Assembly (NCBI GenBank): GCA_905215275.1
Contig: CAJMPE010000014.1
Span: 1 to 18,426, forward strand
From: an uncultured bacterium
GTDB lineage: Bacteria; Actinomycetota; Coriobacteriia; Coriobacteriales; Coriobacteriaceae
Direction of reading: 5' to 3'
DNA: 18,426 nt
Shown: in pieces, positions 7,617 to 14,457 of the stretch
How the letters are laid out: the number at the start of each line of letters is the position of its first letter
Numbering within the stretch: the stretch's first letter is position 1
Made by a program: the position numbers and the translations under genes
Notes under the pieces: model-generated
What the model was told of the DNA's origin: nothing
The model's input: the letters and a program-made list of their open reading frames with translations, nothing else
The model's database searches: none

Positions 7617-7645
7617 CCGAAAACATGTTGGTGTTCGGTTTTTAT
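7617..7645 (+). terminator. Terminator 1 after EIIB (weak)
   Basis: CCGAA (7617-7621) pairs with TTCGG (7634-7638), followed by a run of five T. It begins right after the EIIB stop. Its 3' arm could instead pair as TCGGTT (7635-7640) with AACCGA (7648-7653), an exclusive alternative fold. Confidence 0.55.
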
Positions 7646-7667
7646 TGAACCGATACTCTATGTCTAT

Positions 7668-7698
7668 GCCCGCCGATCATTTGATCGGCGGGCTTTTT
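7668..7698 (+). terminator. Strong intrinsic terminator after EIIB
   Basis: GCCCGCCGATC (7668-7678) and GATCGGCGGGC (7683-7693) form a perfect 11-bp stem with a four-base loop, followed by TTTTT. This is a textbook rho-independent terminator and splits the PTS locus into two transcription units. Confidence 0.93.
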
Positions 7699-7732
7699 AT
7701 TAAAGAAAAATCAAAAAAATCTGAAATAGTTC

Positions 7733-7760
7733 TTGCATAGTTAGTTATATAAAGTATTAT
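7733..7760 (+). promoter_or_regulatory. Promoter of the deglycase-EIIC-EIID unit
   Basis: TTGCAT (7733-7738) and TATTAT (7755-7760) are separated by 16 bp, each close to the vegetative consensus. The predicted start is near 7766-7768, about 44 bases before the start codon. Confidence 0.7.
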
Positions 7761-7763
7761 AAC
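7744..7763 (+). promoter_or_regulatory. Candidate operator over the -10 box (GTTATA-N8-TATAAC)
   Basis: A 6-bp perfect inverted repeat, arms 7744-7749 and 7758-7763, covers the -10 element, a place where a bound repressor would block polymerase. It is a possible site for the upstream GntR protein, but its sequence does not match the other candidate operators. Confidence 0.35.
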
Positions 7764-7769
7764 GTCATG

Positions 7770-7790
7770 GGATGAATGAAGGGTTCATCC
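7770..7790 (+). promoter_or_regulatory. 5'-end mRNA hairpin before the deglycase gene
   Basis: GGATGAA (7770-7776) and TTCATCC (7784-7790) form a perfect 7-bp stem with a seven-base loop, starting within a few bases of the predicted transcript start. Hairpins at the very 5' end are known to slow mRNA decay. The AGGAG site at 7800-7804 stays free. Confidence 0.5.
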
Positions 7791-7810
7791 AAGTGAGTTA
7801 GGAGTAAGGG

Positions 7811-8845
7811 ATGTTCAATTTCGATGAGCCTCGTTACGAGAAGGTTGTGAGCGATGCCCTCGCTCTCCGTCCTCAGATTGAGGCTGCCGTGGACAAGGTC
7901 TGCGAGCAGGGTTATTCCAACATCTTCTTCATCGGCTGTGGCGGCACCTGGGCCCACACGCTCCCGATGAAGTATTGGGTCGAGACCACCACGGCCGACG
8001 TCGACGTCCACTGCGAGATTGCCGCTGAGTTCCTCGCATGCCCGCCCAAGACCTTCAACAAGGACTCGGTCTGCGTCTTCTCCACCCGTACCGGCACCAC
8101 CCCCGAGATCATCGAGGCCGCCAAGTTCTGCCAGGAGCAGGGTGCCCGCACGCTGATGTATGTCTCCAACGACAACACCCCGGCCACTGAGTACGCCGAT
8201 TACAAGTTCTTCAGCTTCGCCGAGGACGACGTTCTGTGCGAGGCCATCTACACCTACCAGATCACGCTGGTCGCCCGCTTCCTCAAGAACGCCGGCGCCT
8301 TCCCCAAGTACGACACCTTCATGGAGGAGTTCGGCAACATCGCTCCGTACCTCATCAAGGCCAAGGACGCTCAGGACGAGCGCTGCGCCGCCATGGCCGA
8401 GGACTTCAAGGACACCGATTACCACATGGTGATTGGCTCCGGCATGCTCTGGGGTGAGGCCTACGACTACGCCATGTGCATCCTCGAGGAGATGCAGTGG
8501 ATCAAGACCAAGTCCATCCACGCCGCCGAGTTCTTCCACGGCACCATCGAACTGTGCGAGGAGGGCACGAGCCTCATCATGCTCTACGGCGAGGACGACA
8601 CCCGTAAGCTCATGGACCGCGTGGACAACTTCACCCACATGCTCGCCGACGAGAAGGGCGTCCATGTCCGCGTGAACAAGTTCGACACCGCCGAGGTCGA
8701 GCTGCCGTTCAGCGACCCCGAGTTCCGCAAGATCGTCTCCCCGATGGTCACCTACACCATCACCGAGCGTCTGAGCTGCCATCTCGAGCACGTCCGTAAC
8801 CACCCGCTCACCACGCGTCGTTACTATCACCAGATGAACTACTAA
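7811..8845 (+). CDS. SIS-domain fructoselysine/glucoselysine-6-phosphate deglycase (FrlB/GfrF-like)
   Basis: 344 residues, the length of FrlB and GfrF (about 340-350). Two SIS sugar-phosphate isomerase domains are visible: the first begins near residue 25 with IFFIGCGGTWAH and the phosphate-binding segment FSTRTGTTPEI, the second near residue 205 with MVIGSGMLWGEAYDYA. Family-typical points are IHAAEFFHGTIEL, which holds the likely catalytic glutamate/histidine pair, and the end RNHPLTTRRYYHQMNY. Enzymes of this type split a 6-phosphorylated Amadori compound into glucose-6-phosphate and lysine (or another amine). AGGAG at 7800-7804 precedes the ATG. Codon use is extremely C-ending, more than in the neighbouring EIIA and EIIB, suggesting high expression. 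Only one deglycase is present, so gfrE/gfrF-style pairs are not seen. The exact amine is inferred and FraB-type activity is possible. Confidence 0.85.
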   Translation: MFNFDEPRYEKVVSDALALRPQIEAAVDKVCEQGYSNIFFIGCGGTWAHTLPMKYWVETTTADVDVHCEIAAEFLACPPKTFNKDSVCVFSTRTGTTPEIIEAAKFCQEQGARTLMYVSNDNTPATEYADYKFFSFAEDDVLCEAIYTYQITLVARFLKNAGAFPKYDTFMEEFGNIAPYLIKAKDAQDERCAAMAEDFKDTDYHMVIGSGMLWGEAYDYAMCILEEMQWIKTKSIHAAEFFHGTIELCEEGTSLIMLYGEDDTRKLMDRVDNFTHMLADEKGVHVRVNKFDTAEVELPFSDPEFRKIVSPMVTYTITERLSCHLEHVRNHPLTTRRYYHQMNY

Positions 8846-8866
8846 TCCTCTCAAATTGCTGCGGTT

Positions 8867-8905
8867 GTCTGCAGGCGAGCTGCGCAGAATGCCTCGCCTG
8901 CAGAC
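8867..8905 (+). promoter_or_regulatory. 13-bp intercistronic stem-loop between deglycase and EIIC
   Basis: GTCTGCAGGCGAG (8867-8879) is perfectly complementary to CTCGCCTGCAGAC (8893-8905) with a 13-base loop. No T-run follows (CTGTTTCTGG), so it is not a standard terminator. It more likely sets differential stability, keeping deglycase mRNA abundant relative to the membrane components, or causes partial attenuation. Confidence 0.75.
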
Positions 8906-8926
8906 CTGTTTCTGGGGTTGATCGAA

Positions 8927-9700
8927 ATGGTTGTCCAGTATCTTCTAGTTGCACTGGTCGCATTTATTGCGTCCATGGACGAGCAATTATTTGGCATTAC
9001 GATGCTTGGTCGTCCGCTGTTTACGAGCCTGTTTGTCGGCTTGATCCTTGGCGATGTCCAGCAGGGCGTTATCGTCGGCGCTGCTTTGGAGTCCATGTTC
9101 ATGGGCGCCATCATGGTCGGCGCGGCGGTTCCTCCCGAGGTCTATGCTTCCGGCGTGCTTGGCTGCGCGTTTGCCGTCATTACGGGTACGGGCACGGCAA
9201 CTGCCGTCGCACTCGCCCTTCCCGTCTCCGTCTTCCTTCAGGTGTGGCGCAACTTCTGCTACGCCGTTCCGGGTGCCTTTGCCTGCAAGAAGATTGAGAC
9301 CGCTCTGGCAAATCGTGATCTTGCCAAGGCGAATCTGTACCATCTGACCATCGTGCCGCTGTCGATTGGCATTCCGTCTGCACTGCTGGTGTTTTGCTCG
9401 CTGTTCTTTGGTGCCGACCTCATCAACAATGCGCTTAACGCGATTCCGCAGTTTGTGATGGACGGCCTCAACGTTGCATCCGGCGTCATGGTCTGCATCG
9501 GCTTCGCACTTCTTATTAGGACCATGGGCGATAACAAGCTGCTTCCTTGGCTGTTCCTGGGATTCATTATGGTCATTTACCTCAAGATGGACGTTATCGG
9601 CGTCGCCGCAGCTGCCATTTGCGTCGCGCTGCTCCTGGCCTTCCGCGAGGGCTCGTCCGGTCCGCAGACGGTTGCTGCAGATGAAGAGGAGGACTTCTAA
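8927..9700 (+). CDS. PTS mannose/sorbose-family EIIC component
   Basis: 257 residues from the ATG at 8927, which has GGGG at 8914-8917 nine bases upstream; a TTG three codons earlier is too close to that site. This integral membrane protein forms the sugar path together with EIID. Family marks include FIASMDEQLFG near residues 13-23, PLFTSLFVGLILGD near 28-41 and GVIVGAALESMFMGAIMVG near 45-63, followed by a run of hydrophobic segments to about residue 240 and an acidic tail. It follows the deglycase after an 81-bp gap holding the stem-loop, and its stop TAA shares one base with the EIID start (TAATG), so EIIC and EIID are translationally coupled. Confidence 0.92.
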   Translation: MVVQYLLVALVAFIASMDEQLFGITMLGRPLFTSLFVGLILGDVQQGVIVGAALESMFMGAIMVGAAVPPEVYASGVLGCAFAVITGTGTATAVALALPVSVFLQVWRNFCYAVPGAFACKKIETALANRDLAKANLYHLTIVPLSIGIPSALLVFCSLFFGADLINNALNAIPQFVMDGLNVASGVMVCIGFALLIRTMGDNKLLPWLFLGFIMVIYLKMDVIGVAAAAICVALLLAFREGSSGPQTVAADEEEDF

Positions 9701-10548
9701 TGGCTACCCAGAACACCGATCTCAAAGAGGCCAAGAAGGACGCGATTATGAGCCCCGATATGTATCGGAGCATGTTCCTTCGCCAGTTTACGAGCCAGTG
9801 CTCGCAGTCGTACGACAAGATGATGGCAATGGGCTTCATGTACACCATTCAGAAGCCCTTGCGAAAGATCTATCCCAACGACGACGATTACTATGCGGCG
9901 CTCGATCGCCATACCGAGTTCTTTAACATCACGCCTCATGTGCTTCCGTTTGTAGCCGGCTTAACGGTTTCAATGGAAGAGCAGGCGGCTGCCGATAAGA
10001 ACTTCGACACGTCCTCGATTAACGCCATGAAGGTCGGCCTCATGGGACCGCTTTCCGGCATCGGCGATTCGTTCTACTGGGGTACGTTCCGCGTGGTCGC
10101 CGCCGGCATTGGTATTGGCATCGCGTCGACGGGCAACCCGCTCGGCCCCATCGTGTACGCGCTCATCTACTCCGTGATTAACTTTGCAACGCGTATCGTC
10201 GCAGCCCATCTGGGATACGACCTGGGAACCAAGTTCCTGCAGCAGTCCGAAGAGAACAACCTTATGTCTCGCATGACGCATGCTGCCGGTGTTCTCGGAA
10301 TGACCGTCATTGGCGCGATGATTGCGGCACAGGTCTCGCTGTCCACAGCTTTGACCTTTGATGTGGGTGGTTCGGAGATTGTCCTGCAGGATCTGTTCGA
10401 TTCGATCTTCCCTGGCCTTCTGCCCCTGCTGGCAACGTTCGCTTGCGTTGCCCTGTACAAAAAGGGTGTCAAGACCATTTGGATTATTATTGGCATCTTC
10501 GCGATCTGCATCATCGGAACGGGCTTGGGAGTGTTCGCGGCGGCGTAA
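9700..10548 (+). CDS. PTS mannose-family EIID component
   Basis: 282 residues, full length for EIID. The soluble N-terminal part holds family-typical helices (MFLRQFTSQCSQSYDKMMAMGF near residues 24-45, and the FFNITPHVLPFVAGLTVSMEE region near 74-94). The signature GLMGPLSGIGDSFYWG is near residues 108-124, followed by membrane segments to the C-terminus. With EIIC it makes the mannose-family translocation channel in the membrane. The start overlaps the EIIC stop by one base. It is the last gene of the unit: a strong terminator starts 45 bases after its stop. Confidence 0.93.
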   Translation: MATQNTDLKEAKKDAIMSPDMYRSMFLRQFTSQCSQSYDKMMAMGFMYTIQKPLRKIYPNDDDYYAALDRHTEFFNITPHVLPFVAGLTVSMEEQAAADKNFDTSSINAMKVGLMGPLSGIGDSFYWGTFRVVAAGIGIGIASTGNPLGPIVYALIYSVINFATRIVAAHLGYDLGTKFLQQSEENNLMSRMTHAAGVLGMTVIGAMIAAQVSLSTALTFDVGGSEIVLQDLFDSIFPGLLPLLATFACVALYKKGVKTIWIIIGIFAICIIGTGLGVFAAA

Positions 10549-10593
10549 TGTTGACTGCTATGCTCGCGCGTTGGATAACTAACTAACCGTTTG

Positions 10594-10629
10594 AAAACGG
10601 GGCTCGGCGTAAGGCCGGCCCCGTTTTTT
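10594..10629 (+). terminator. Intrinsic terminator of the PTS/deglycase unit
   Basis: AAAACGGGGC (10594-10603) pairs with GCCCCGTTTT (10618-10627), with an inner CGGC/GCCG pairing (10605-10608 with 10614-10617). The stem runs into six T. Confidence 0.93.
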
Positions 10630-10681
10630 GTTTGAGGGATTTTCCGACCGTCCAAAAATCCACGCTCGCCCATCACCCACG

Positions 10682-10921
10682 TATCTCTCATCTCTCATTC
10701 GTCACTAATACGAGAGATAACAGAAAGACGAGAGATAAATATGAGAGATAACTGAGCAGCAAAGAGACAAGCAATCATGGTATTGTCTCAATACTGATTG
10801 TTCTACCAGCAAAAACATGTTTACATGAAACAGATGGCAGACATCTTATCTTTCATCTCTCAATTATCTCTAATATGAGAGATAGCAGTAAGATGAGAGA
10901 TAATTACGAGAGATAACTGAG
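10682..10921. repeat. Duplicated GAGAGATAA operator-like array (two 69-bp blocks, period 165 bp)
   Basis: Block 1 (10688-10756) and block 2 (10853-10921) align without gaps at exactly 165 bp offset, with 10 mismatches in 69. Each carries three direct copies of GAGAGATA(A): 10712-10720, 10730-10738, 10743-10751 and 10877-10884, 10895-10903, 10908-10916, spaced 18 and 13 bp in both blocks. Inverted copies precede them: TATCTCTC 10682-10689 and ATCTCTC 10690-10696 in the first, ATCTCTC 10855-10861 and TTATCTCT 10864-10871 in the second. Mismatches fall mostly outside the boxes. The array ends 57 bp before the Schlafen-like gene. Between the blocks are GAGACAA (10764-10770) facing TTGTCTC (10783-10789) and the palindrome AAACATGTTT (10813-10822). 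A possible promoter is TTGTTC (10798-10803) with TTACAT (10821-10826). Likely a multi-site operator, perhaps for the adjacent regulator. Confidence 0.85.
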
Positions 10922-10978
10922 AGACGAAGGAAATCTATTCGCGGCATTCTCCGCCGGGCCGAGCGAAAGGACATGCAG

Positions 10979-12445
10979 ATGAACGAAAACGAGCTGACCG
11001 GTCTGCTCGAGTCTTTAAGGCGCATGGGCTCGGACGATCTTAACGTCGAGGTCAAGGAGAGCGCCACGACGCTTTCCCGCGACGTATGGGAAACAGTTAG
11101 CGCATTCGCGAATACCGCTGGCGGAATTATCGTGCTCGGCGTGAGCGAGCGCGCGGGCTTTGTCCCGGTTGAGAACTTTGAGACCGAGAAGGTGCTCAAC
11201 CAATTCGTAGCGGGCATGGGTGATGCCGGCGGTCGCGGAAAACTGGCCAATCCGCCCAAATACACCATTGAACGCGTGGAGCTCCAGGGCACCGTGGTTC
11301 TGGTCATCACGATTGAGGAGCTCGACCCGTCGAGCAAGCCTTGTTATGTCATAGAGCGGGGCGCTCAAGGCGGCAGCTACAAACGCATCGATGACAAAGA
11401 TGTTCCGCTCTCGTCGACCGAGGTCCTGTCCTTGTCATCGTATGAACGGACGAGCCCCAGTGATCGCGATGCAGTGCCGGGCGCGGGTGTGGGCGACCTC
11501 GACGAGGCCCTGATCGACCGCACGATAGAGCGTGCTTTCTCGCTGACGCCCCGAGCTATGCACGGTGCGACGGACAAGAAAACGAAGCTGGAGCGCCTGA
11601 ATTTCCTCGACTCCCAGGGCAATGTTACTAAGGCCGGGCTCCTGGCCGCGGGTGCCTATCCTCAGCAGTTCTATCCCAAGCTCTTTATCGATGTGGCGGT
11701 CTATGCCGGAACGCAGAAGGGCGCGGCGGGGTCGTTGAGGTTCATGGACCGTACGATCTGCGAGGGAACGCTGGGCGAAATGATCTCGGATGCCGTCGCG
11801 GCGGTCGCCAAGAATTTACGACGAACCTCGATGATCAAAGGCGTCTCGCGTGTCGACTCGCTGGAGATTCCCGAGGAGGTCCTGCGCGAGGCAATCGCCA
11901 ACGCCGTAATCCACCGAGAATACGGAGATCGGTTCTGTGGGCAGTCGATCGCTGTTGACGTCTTTGATGACCGTATCGAGGTGACGAACCCCGGCGGCCT
12001 ATACGGAGGAAAGACTCGCGAGAACCTGTTTGACGGCAGCTCCCGATGTCGCAATGCGACGCTTGTGAAGCTCATGTCGCTTGTCCCATTGCTCGACGGC
12101 GCGGGCTCGCCTGCCGAGGGTAACGGGTCGGGCATTCCAATGATGCTCGATGCCATGCGTGCGCAAGGTCTGGCCGAGCCATTGTTTTGCCCCGGTTTCG
12201 ACCGGTTTAAGGTTGTCCTCTACCGAGCGAAGGTTGAGCAAATCGATCATGGCGGGGACTTAATTGTGGCGGCACTCAAACGCTACGGCGAGCTGGGGAC
12301 GCGTGAGCTGGCAGAACGTACGGGGCTTACAATTTCCCAGGTTAGGTCGCGCGTCAACGCGCTCATTGCTCAAGGCGAGCTCGAGCCCACGGCGCCGGCG
12401 ACGAGCCGCAACCGCAAGTATCGACTGTCGGAGCGCGTGGGATAG
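10979..12445 (+). CDS. Schlafen/AlbA_2-domain ATP-binding putative transcriptional regulator
   Basis: 488 residues from the ATG at 10979, eight bases after AAAGG (10966-10970); the ATG at 10973 is only two bases from it. Residues about 20-140 are an AlbA_2 (Schlafen AAA_4) domain: LNVEVKES, then SAFANTAGGIIVLGV near 41-55 and the YKRIDD region. Around 295-400 is an HATPase_c_4-like region with LREAIANAVIHREY (302-315), a GHKL-type N-box, and RIEVTNPGGL with a glycine-rich GNGSGIP lid. About 427-482 form a winged helix (TRELAERTGLTISQVRSRVNALIAQGELE, then RNRKYRL). This architecture is common in bacteria, usually annotated as a transcriptional regulator or ATP-binding protein of unknown ligand. 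The array of repeats just upstream fits autoregulation. A role in phage defence is possible but not shown. Confidence 0.88.
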   Translation: MNENELTGLLESLRRMGSDDLNVEVKESATTLSRDVWETVSAFANTAGGIIVLGVSERAGFVPVENFETEKVLNQFVAGMGDAGGRGKLANPPKYTIERVELQGTVVLVITIEELDPSSKPCYVIERGAQGGSYKRIDDKDVPLSSTEVLSLSSYERTSPSDRDAVPGAGVGDLDEALIDRTIERAFSLTPRAMHGATDKKTKLERLNFLDSQGNVTKAGLLAAGAYPQQFYPKLFIDVAVYAGTQKGAAGSLRFMDRTICEGTLGEMISDAVAAVAKNLRRTSMIKGVSRVDSLEIPEEVLREAIANAVIHREYGDRFCGQSIAVDVFDDRIEVTNPGGLYGGKTRENLFDGSSRCRNATLVKLMSLVPLLDGAGSPAEGNGSGIPMMLDAMRAQGLAEPLFCPGFDRFKVVLYRAKVEQIDHGGDLIVAALKRYGELGTRELAERTGLTISQVRSRVNALIAQGELEPTAPATSRNRKYRLSERVG

Positions 12446-12450
12446 ATGCG

Positions 12451-12499
12451 TTAGTGGACGAGGCGACCCAATAATCGACCCTCGATTGGCGTCCATTAA
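12451..12499. other. Large imperfect hairpin between convergent genes
   Basis: TTAGTGGACG (12451-12460) pairs with CGTCCATTAA (12490-12499), ten pairs with one G-T. An inner CCAAT/ATTGG pairing lies inside. It sits just after the Schlafen-like gene and faces the convergent 163-aa gene. There is no T-run on either side, so terminator function is uncertain. Confidence 0.45.
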
Positions 12500-12545
12500 G
12501 GTAAAGCGGTTGTTGCCCAGTCGACGGTGATGCTAAAGACTCGGC

Positions 12546-13037
12546 TTACGCCGGCATGGCCCCGAACCCGTCTATCAGGAACAGCCTGAGAACCAGCTTG
12601 ATGACATTTCCCGGTTTGACTTCTGCCGCGTCAAAGACGTGGCGCTCGGCGAGCTCGCTGCAGTATGCATAGATGTCGCGGATAAGGTCCGCGCCCGAGA
12701 GCGTAAACATGTAGCCTGCGTCCGAAAGCGCATTGGGCGCGGCAGGCAACTTGGCCATGTGACAGAACGTTTGCAGGTCGGGCGCCATAACGTTCTGGTA
12801 GTCGAGGTGGCCGTTGGCATCCTGCGCGGCAAGCTCCAATTGGCGCACAAAATCCAGCGCCGCCGCTAACACAAAGCTCGGCGTAGGCGCATTGACGTCC
12901 TGAGTGGTCGCCACAAGCCTGCCCGCCGCCTGCGTGACAAGCCAAGCGACCTCGCGCTGGCAACGCACGGCCTTGCGCGTAACCGGCTTGATGGACGAAG
13001 AAGAAACGCTTCCCTTAGGCGGATTCGAAGCAGCCAT
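12546..13037 (-). CDS. Conserved-looking protein of unknown function (163 aa)
   Basis: I do not recognise this family. The start is the ATG at 13037 (MAASNPPKG), with GGGAGGG about six bases upstream; the frame stays open further up without a ribosome site. A serine/proline-rich N-terminus of about 20 residues is followed by an all-helical, soluble-looking protein with cysteines at 26, 108 and 133 and no signal peptide or membrane segment. TRKAVRCQREVAWLVTQAAGRLV and the run near SGADLIRDIYAYCSELAERHVF look like amphipathic helices. It is transcribed toward the Schlafen-like gene and away from the HNH gene. A possible -10 box is TATACT (plus-strand AGTATA at 13095-13100). GC-rich codon use matches the neighbours, so I take it as real. 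Confidence 0.7.
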   Translation of the reverse strand: MAASNPPKGSVSSSSIKPVTRKAVRCQREVAWLVTQAAGRLVATTQDVNAPTPSFVLAAALDFVRQLELAAQDANGHLDYQNVMAPDLQTFCHMAKLPAAPNALSDAGYMFTLSGADLIRDIYAYCSELAERHVFDAAEVKPGNVIKLVLRLFLIDGFGAMPA

Positions 13038-13252
13038 AAGACCCTCCCATGAACAATCCGGCCCAACAAGCCCGGATGAAACACGTGCTACATCAGTATA
13101 CAGGGGAGTGGGGTAGCGGGGTACAAGCACGCCAGCGGCAAACCGAGAGCATCAACGATGTGCCGATCGCGGAATGAGATCTCGTAATAATTGACTCTCG
13201 GCCATATTATTGAGGGGCATGACTCGCGTTCGTATGGTTGTAGGTGCTGGCG

Positions 13253-14335
13253 ATGAACGACATTGACCTTGCTGTTCCGTTGATGGATGGACCAAGCTAT
13301 GACCGCGCCTGCAGTCTCGTGCCTTCCGAATACGTTGAGGCATGGGAGTGGTTTCTGGGTGAGGAACAGCGCGGCGGCGTTTGGACCAGCCTTCCGCACC
13401 ACACCAAGGAAGATAGCCCTCAGTATCAGTACCGTTTGAGAATTGACTCGGACTTCTTTCCCGTAACGCGGGATTCAGGGATCTTCTGGCCGGGCCAGGA
13501 TCGGGTGAAGCAAGATCCCAATAAGATCTTTGCGCTTTCGGTCCATAACTCTAAAAAGAGCTTCTACACCGATGTGCCTCCGCTCTATTTGGATGACGGT
13601 ACGTGGGTCATTAAGTATTCGGTCCAAGCGCCAGGCGCCGTTGGTTCTCGAGACCAGAATTACAACCGTAAAATGCTCAACTGCATGGAATGTGGCGTCC
13701 CAGTCGGAGTCATATTTGCAACCGAGGTGGGCTATAAGGTGCTCGGCCTTGCGTTTGTTGAGCGGTTCGAGCCCGAAAACGGATGGTTTGTTCTGCACGG
13801 TCCTGTTCATAAAGGCGGACCGGACCCTCGTTTTGCGCCCGACATGAGTTATCTGAAGCACATACCCGTCGATATTGAGTTTGCCGGACAGGGTGTGACC
13901 GACGACGAAAAGGTCCGCTATGCGTTAAGGCGCGAGCGATTGGGGCAGCAATGGTTCCGCAAGCAGCTCGTTGCCGCCTATGATGGCCGTTGCGCGGTGT
14001 CGGACTGCGGCGTCAGCGAAGCTCTGGAGGCTGCACATATCGAGAATTACTCGGGACCCAAATCGCAGGTTGCCAGCAACGGTATTCTGCTTCGGCGCGA
14101 TCTTCATTCCCTATTTGATGCTCACCTGATTTCGTTTGAGCCTGTTTGCGGCGAATATCGGCTGTGCGGATCGTACCTGCTGGATAAGACCGACTACGCT
14201 TCCTTTGCGGGTGCGACGCTAAGGCAGCCGAATGAGCGTCAGTGGCGACCCGATACGGTGTTTCTTGAGGCCCATCGCATTGAGTTCGATCGCTCGGAAA
14301 AGAAGCGTGAAAAGGCGGGGCTTCTGCCGTATTAG
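13253..14335 (+). CDS. HNH endonuclease with SRA/PUA-like N-terminal half (candidate modification-dependent restriction enzyme)
   Basis: 360 residues from the ATG at 13253, six bases after AGGTG (13242-13246); a GTG at 13244 is an alternative. The C-terminal third holds an HNH_2 nuclease: CAVSDC (247-252), EAAHIENYSG with H262, NGILL with N276 and RRDLHSLFDAHL with H285, a complete His-Asn-His set of the type found in restriction nucleases. Residues about 40-185 have a pattern I compare to SRA/YDG modified-base readers: a hydrophobic strand-rich domain with NRKMLNCMECGVPVGVI (138-154) and a following strand GYKVLGLAFVERF. The closest model I know is ScoMcrA-type type IV enzymes. The SRA call is tentative. 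No methyltransferase gene is adjacent, which suits a type IV role. Substrate is inferred. Confidence 0.8.
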   Translation: MNDIDLAVPLMDGPSYDRACSLVPSEYVEAWEWFLGEEQRGGVWTSLPHHTKEDSPQYQYRLRIDSDFFPVTRDSGIFWPGQDRVKQDPNKIFALSVHNSKKSFYTDVPPLYLDDGTWVIKYSVQAPGAVGSRDQNYNRKMLNCMECGVPVGVIFATEVGYKVLGLAFVERFEPENGWFVLHGPVHKGGPDPRFAPDMSYLKHIPVDIEFAGQGVTDDEKVRYALRRERLGQQWFRKQLVAAYDGRCAVSDCGVSEALEAAHIENYSGPKSQVASNGILLRRDLHSLFDAHLISFEPVCGEYRLCGSYLLDKTDYASFAGATLRQPNERQWRPDTVFLEAHRIEFDRSEKKREKAGLLPY

Positions 14336-14457
14336 CGTATTTGGCTTTGGCATTCTTTGACGATCGTGTTGTTTGATCGGATCGCGTGGCGATGCAATCT
14401 CGCGCATGCCCGCCGGTGCATGCTCTTCCTGTTTTGTATAGCGAGAGGGGAGCGTGT

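Noticed and set aside
7757..8854. A 365-codon open frame on the minus strand opposite the SIS deglycase
   Set aside because: The deglycase uses almost only C-ending codons, which opens the reverse frame. The reverse product is a Leu/Val/Gly/Glu-rich run with no recognisable family.
8867..8905. Intrinsic terminator between the deglycase and EIIC
   Set aside because: The stem is strong but only CTGTTTCTGG follows, without a T-run, and EIIC-EIID have no other clear promoter.
10682..10921. CRISPR array
   Set aside because: The repeated units are 8-9 bp boxes with short, unequal spacing inside two 69-bp blocks, not 25-40-bp repeats with unique spacers, and no cas gene is near.
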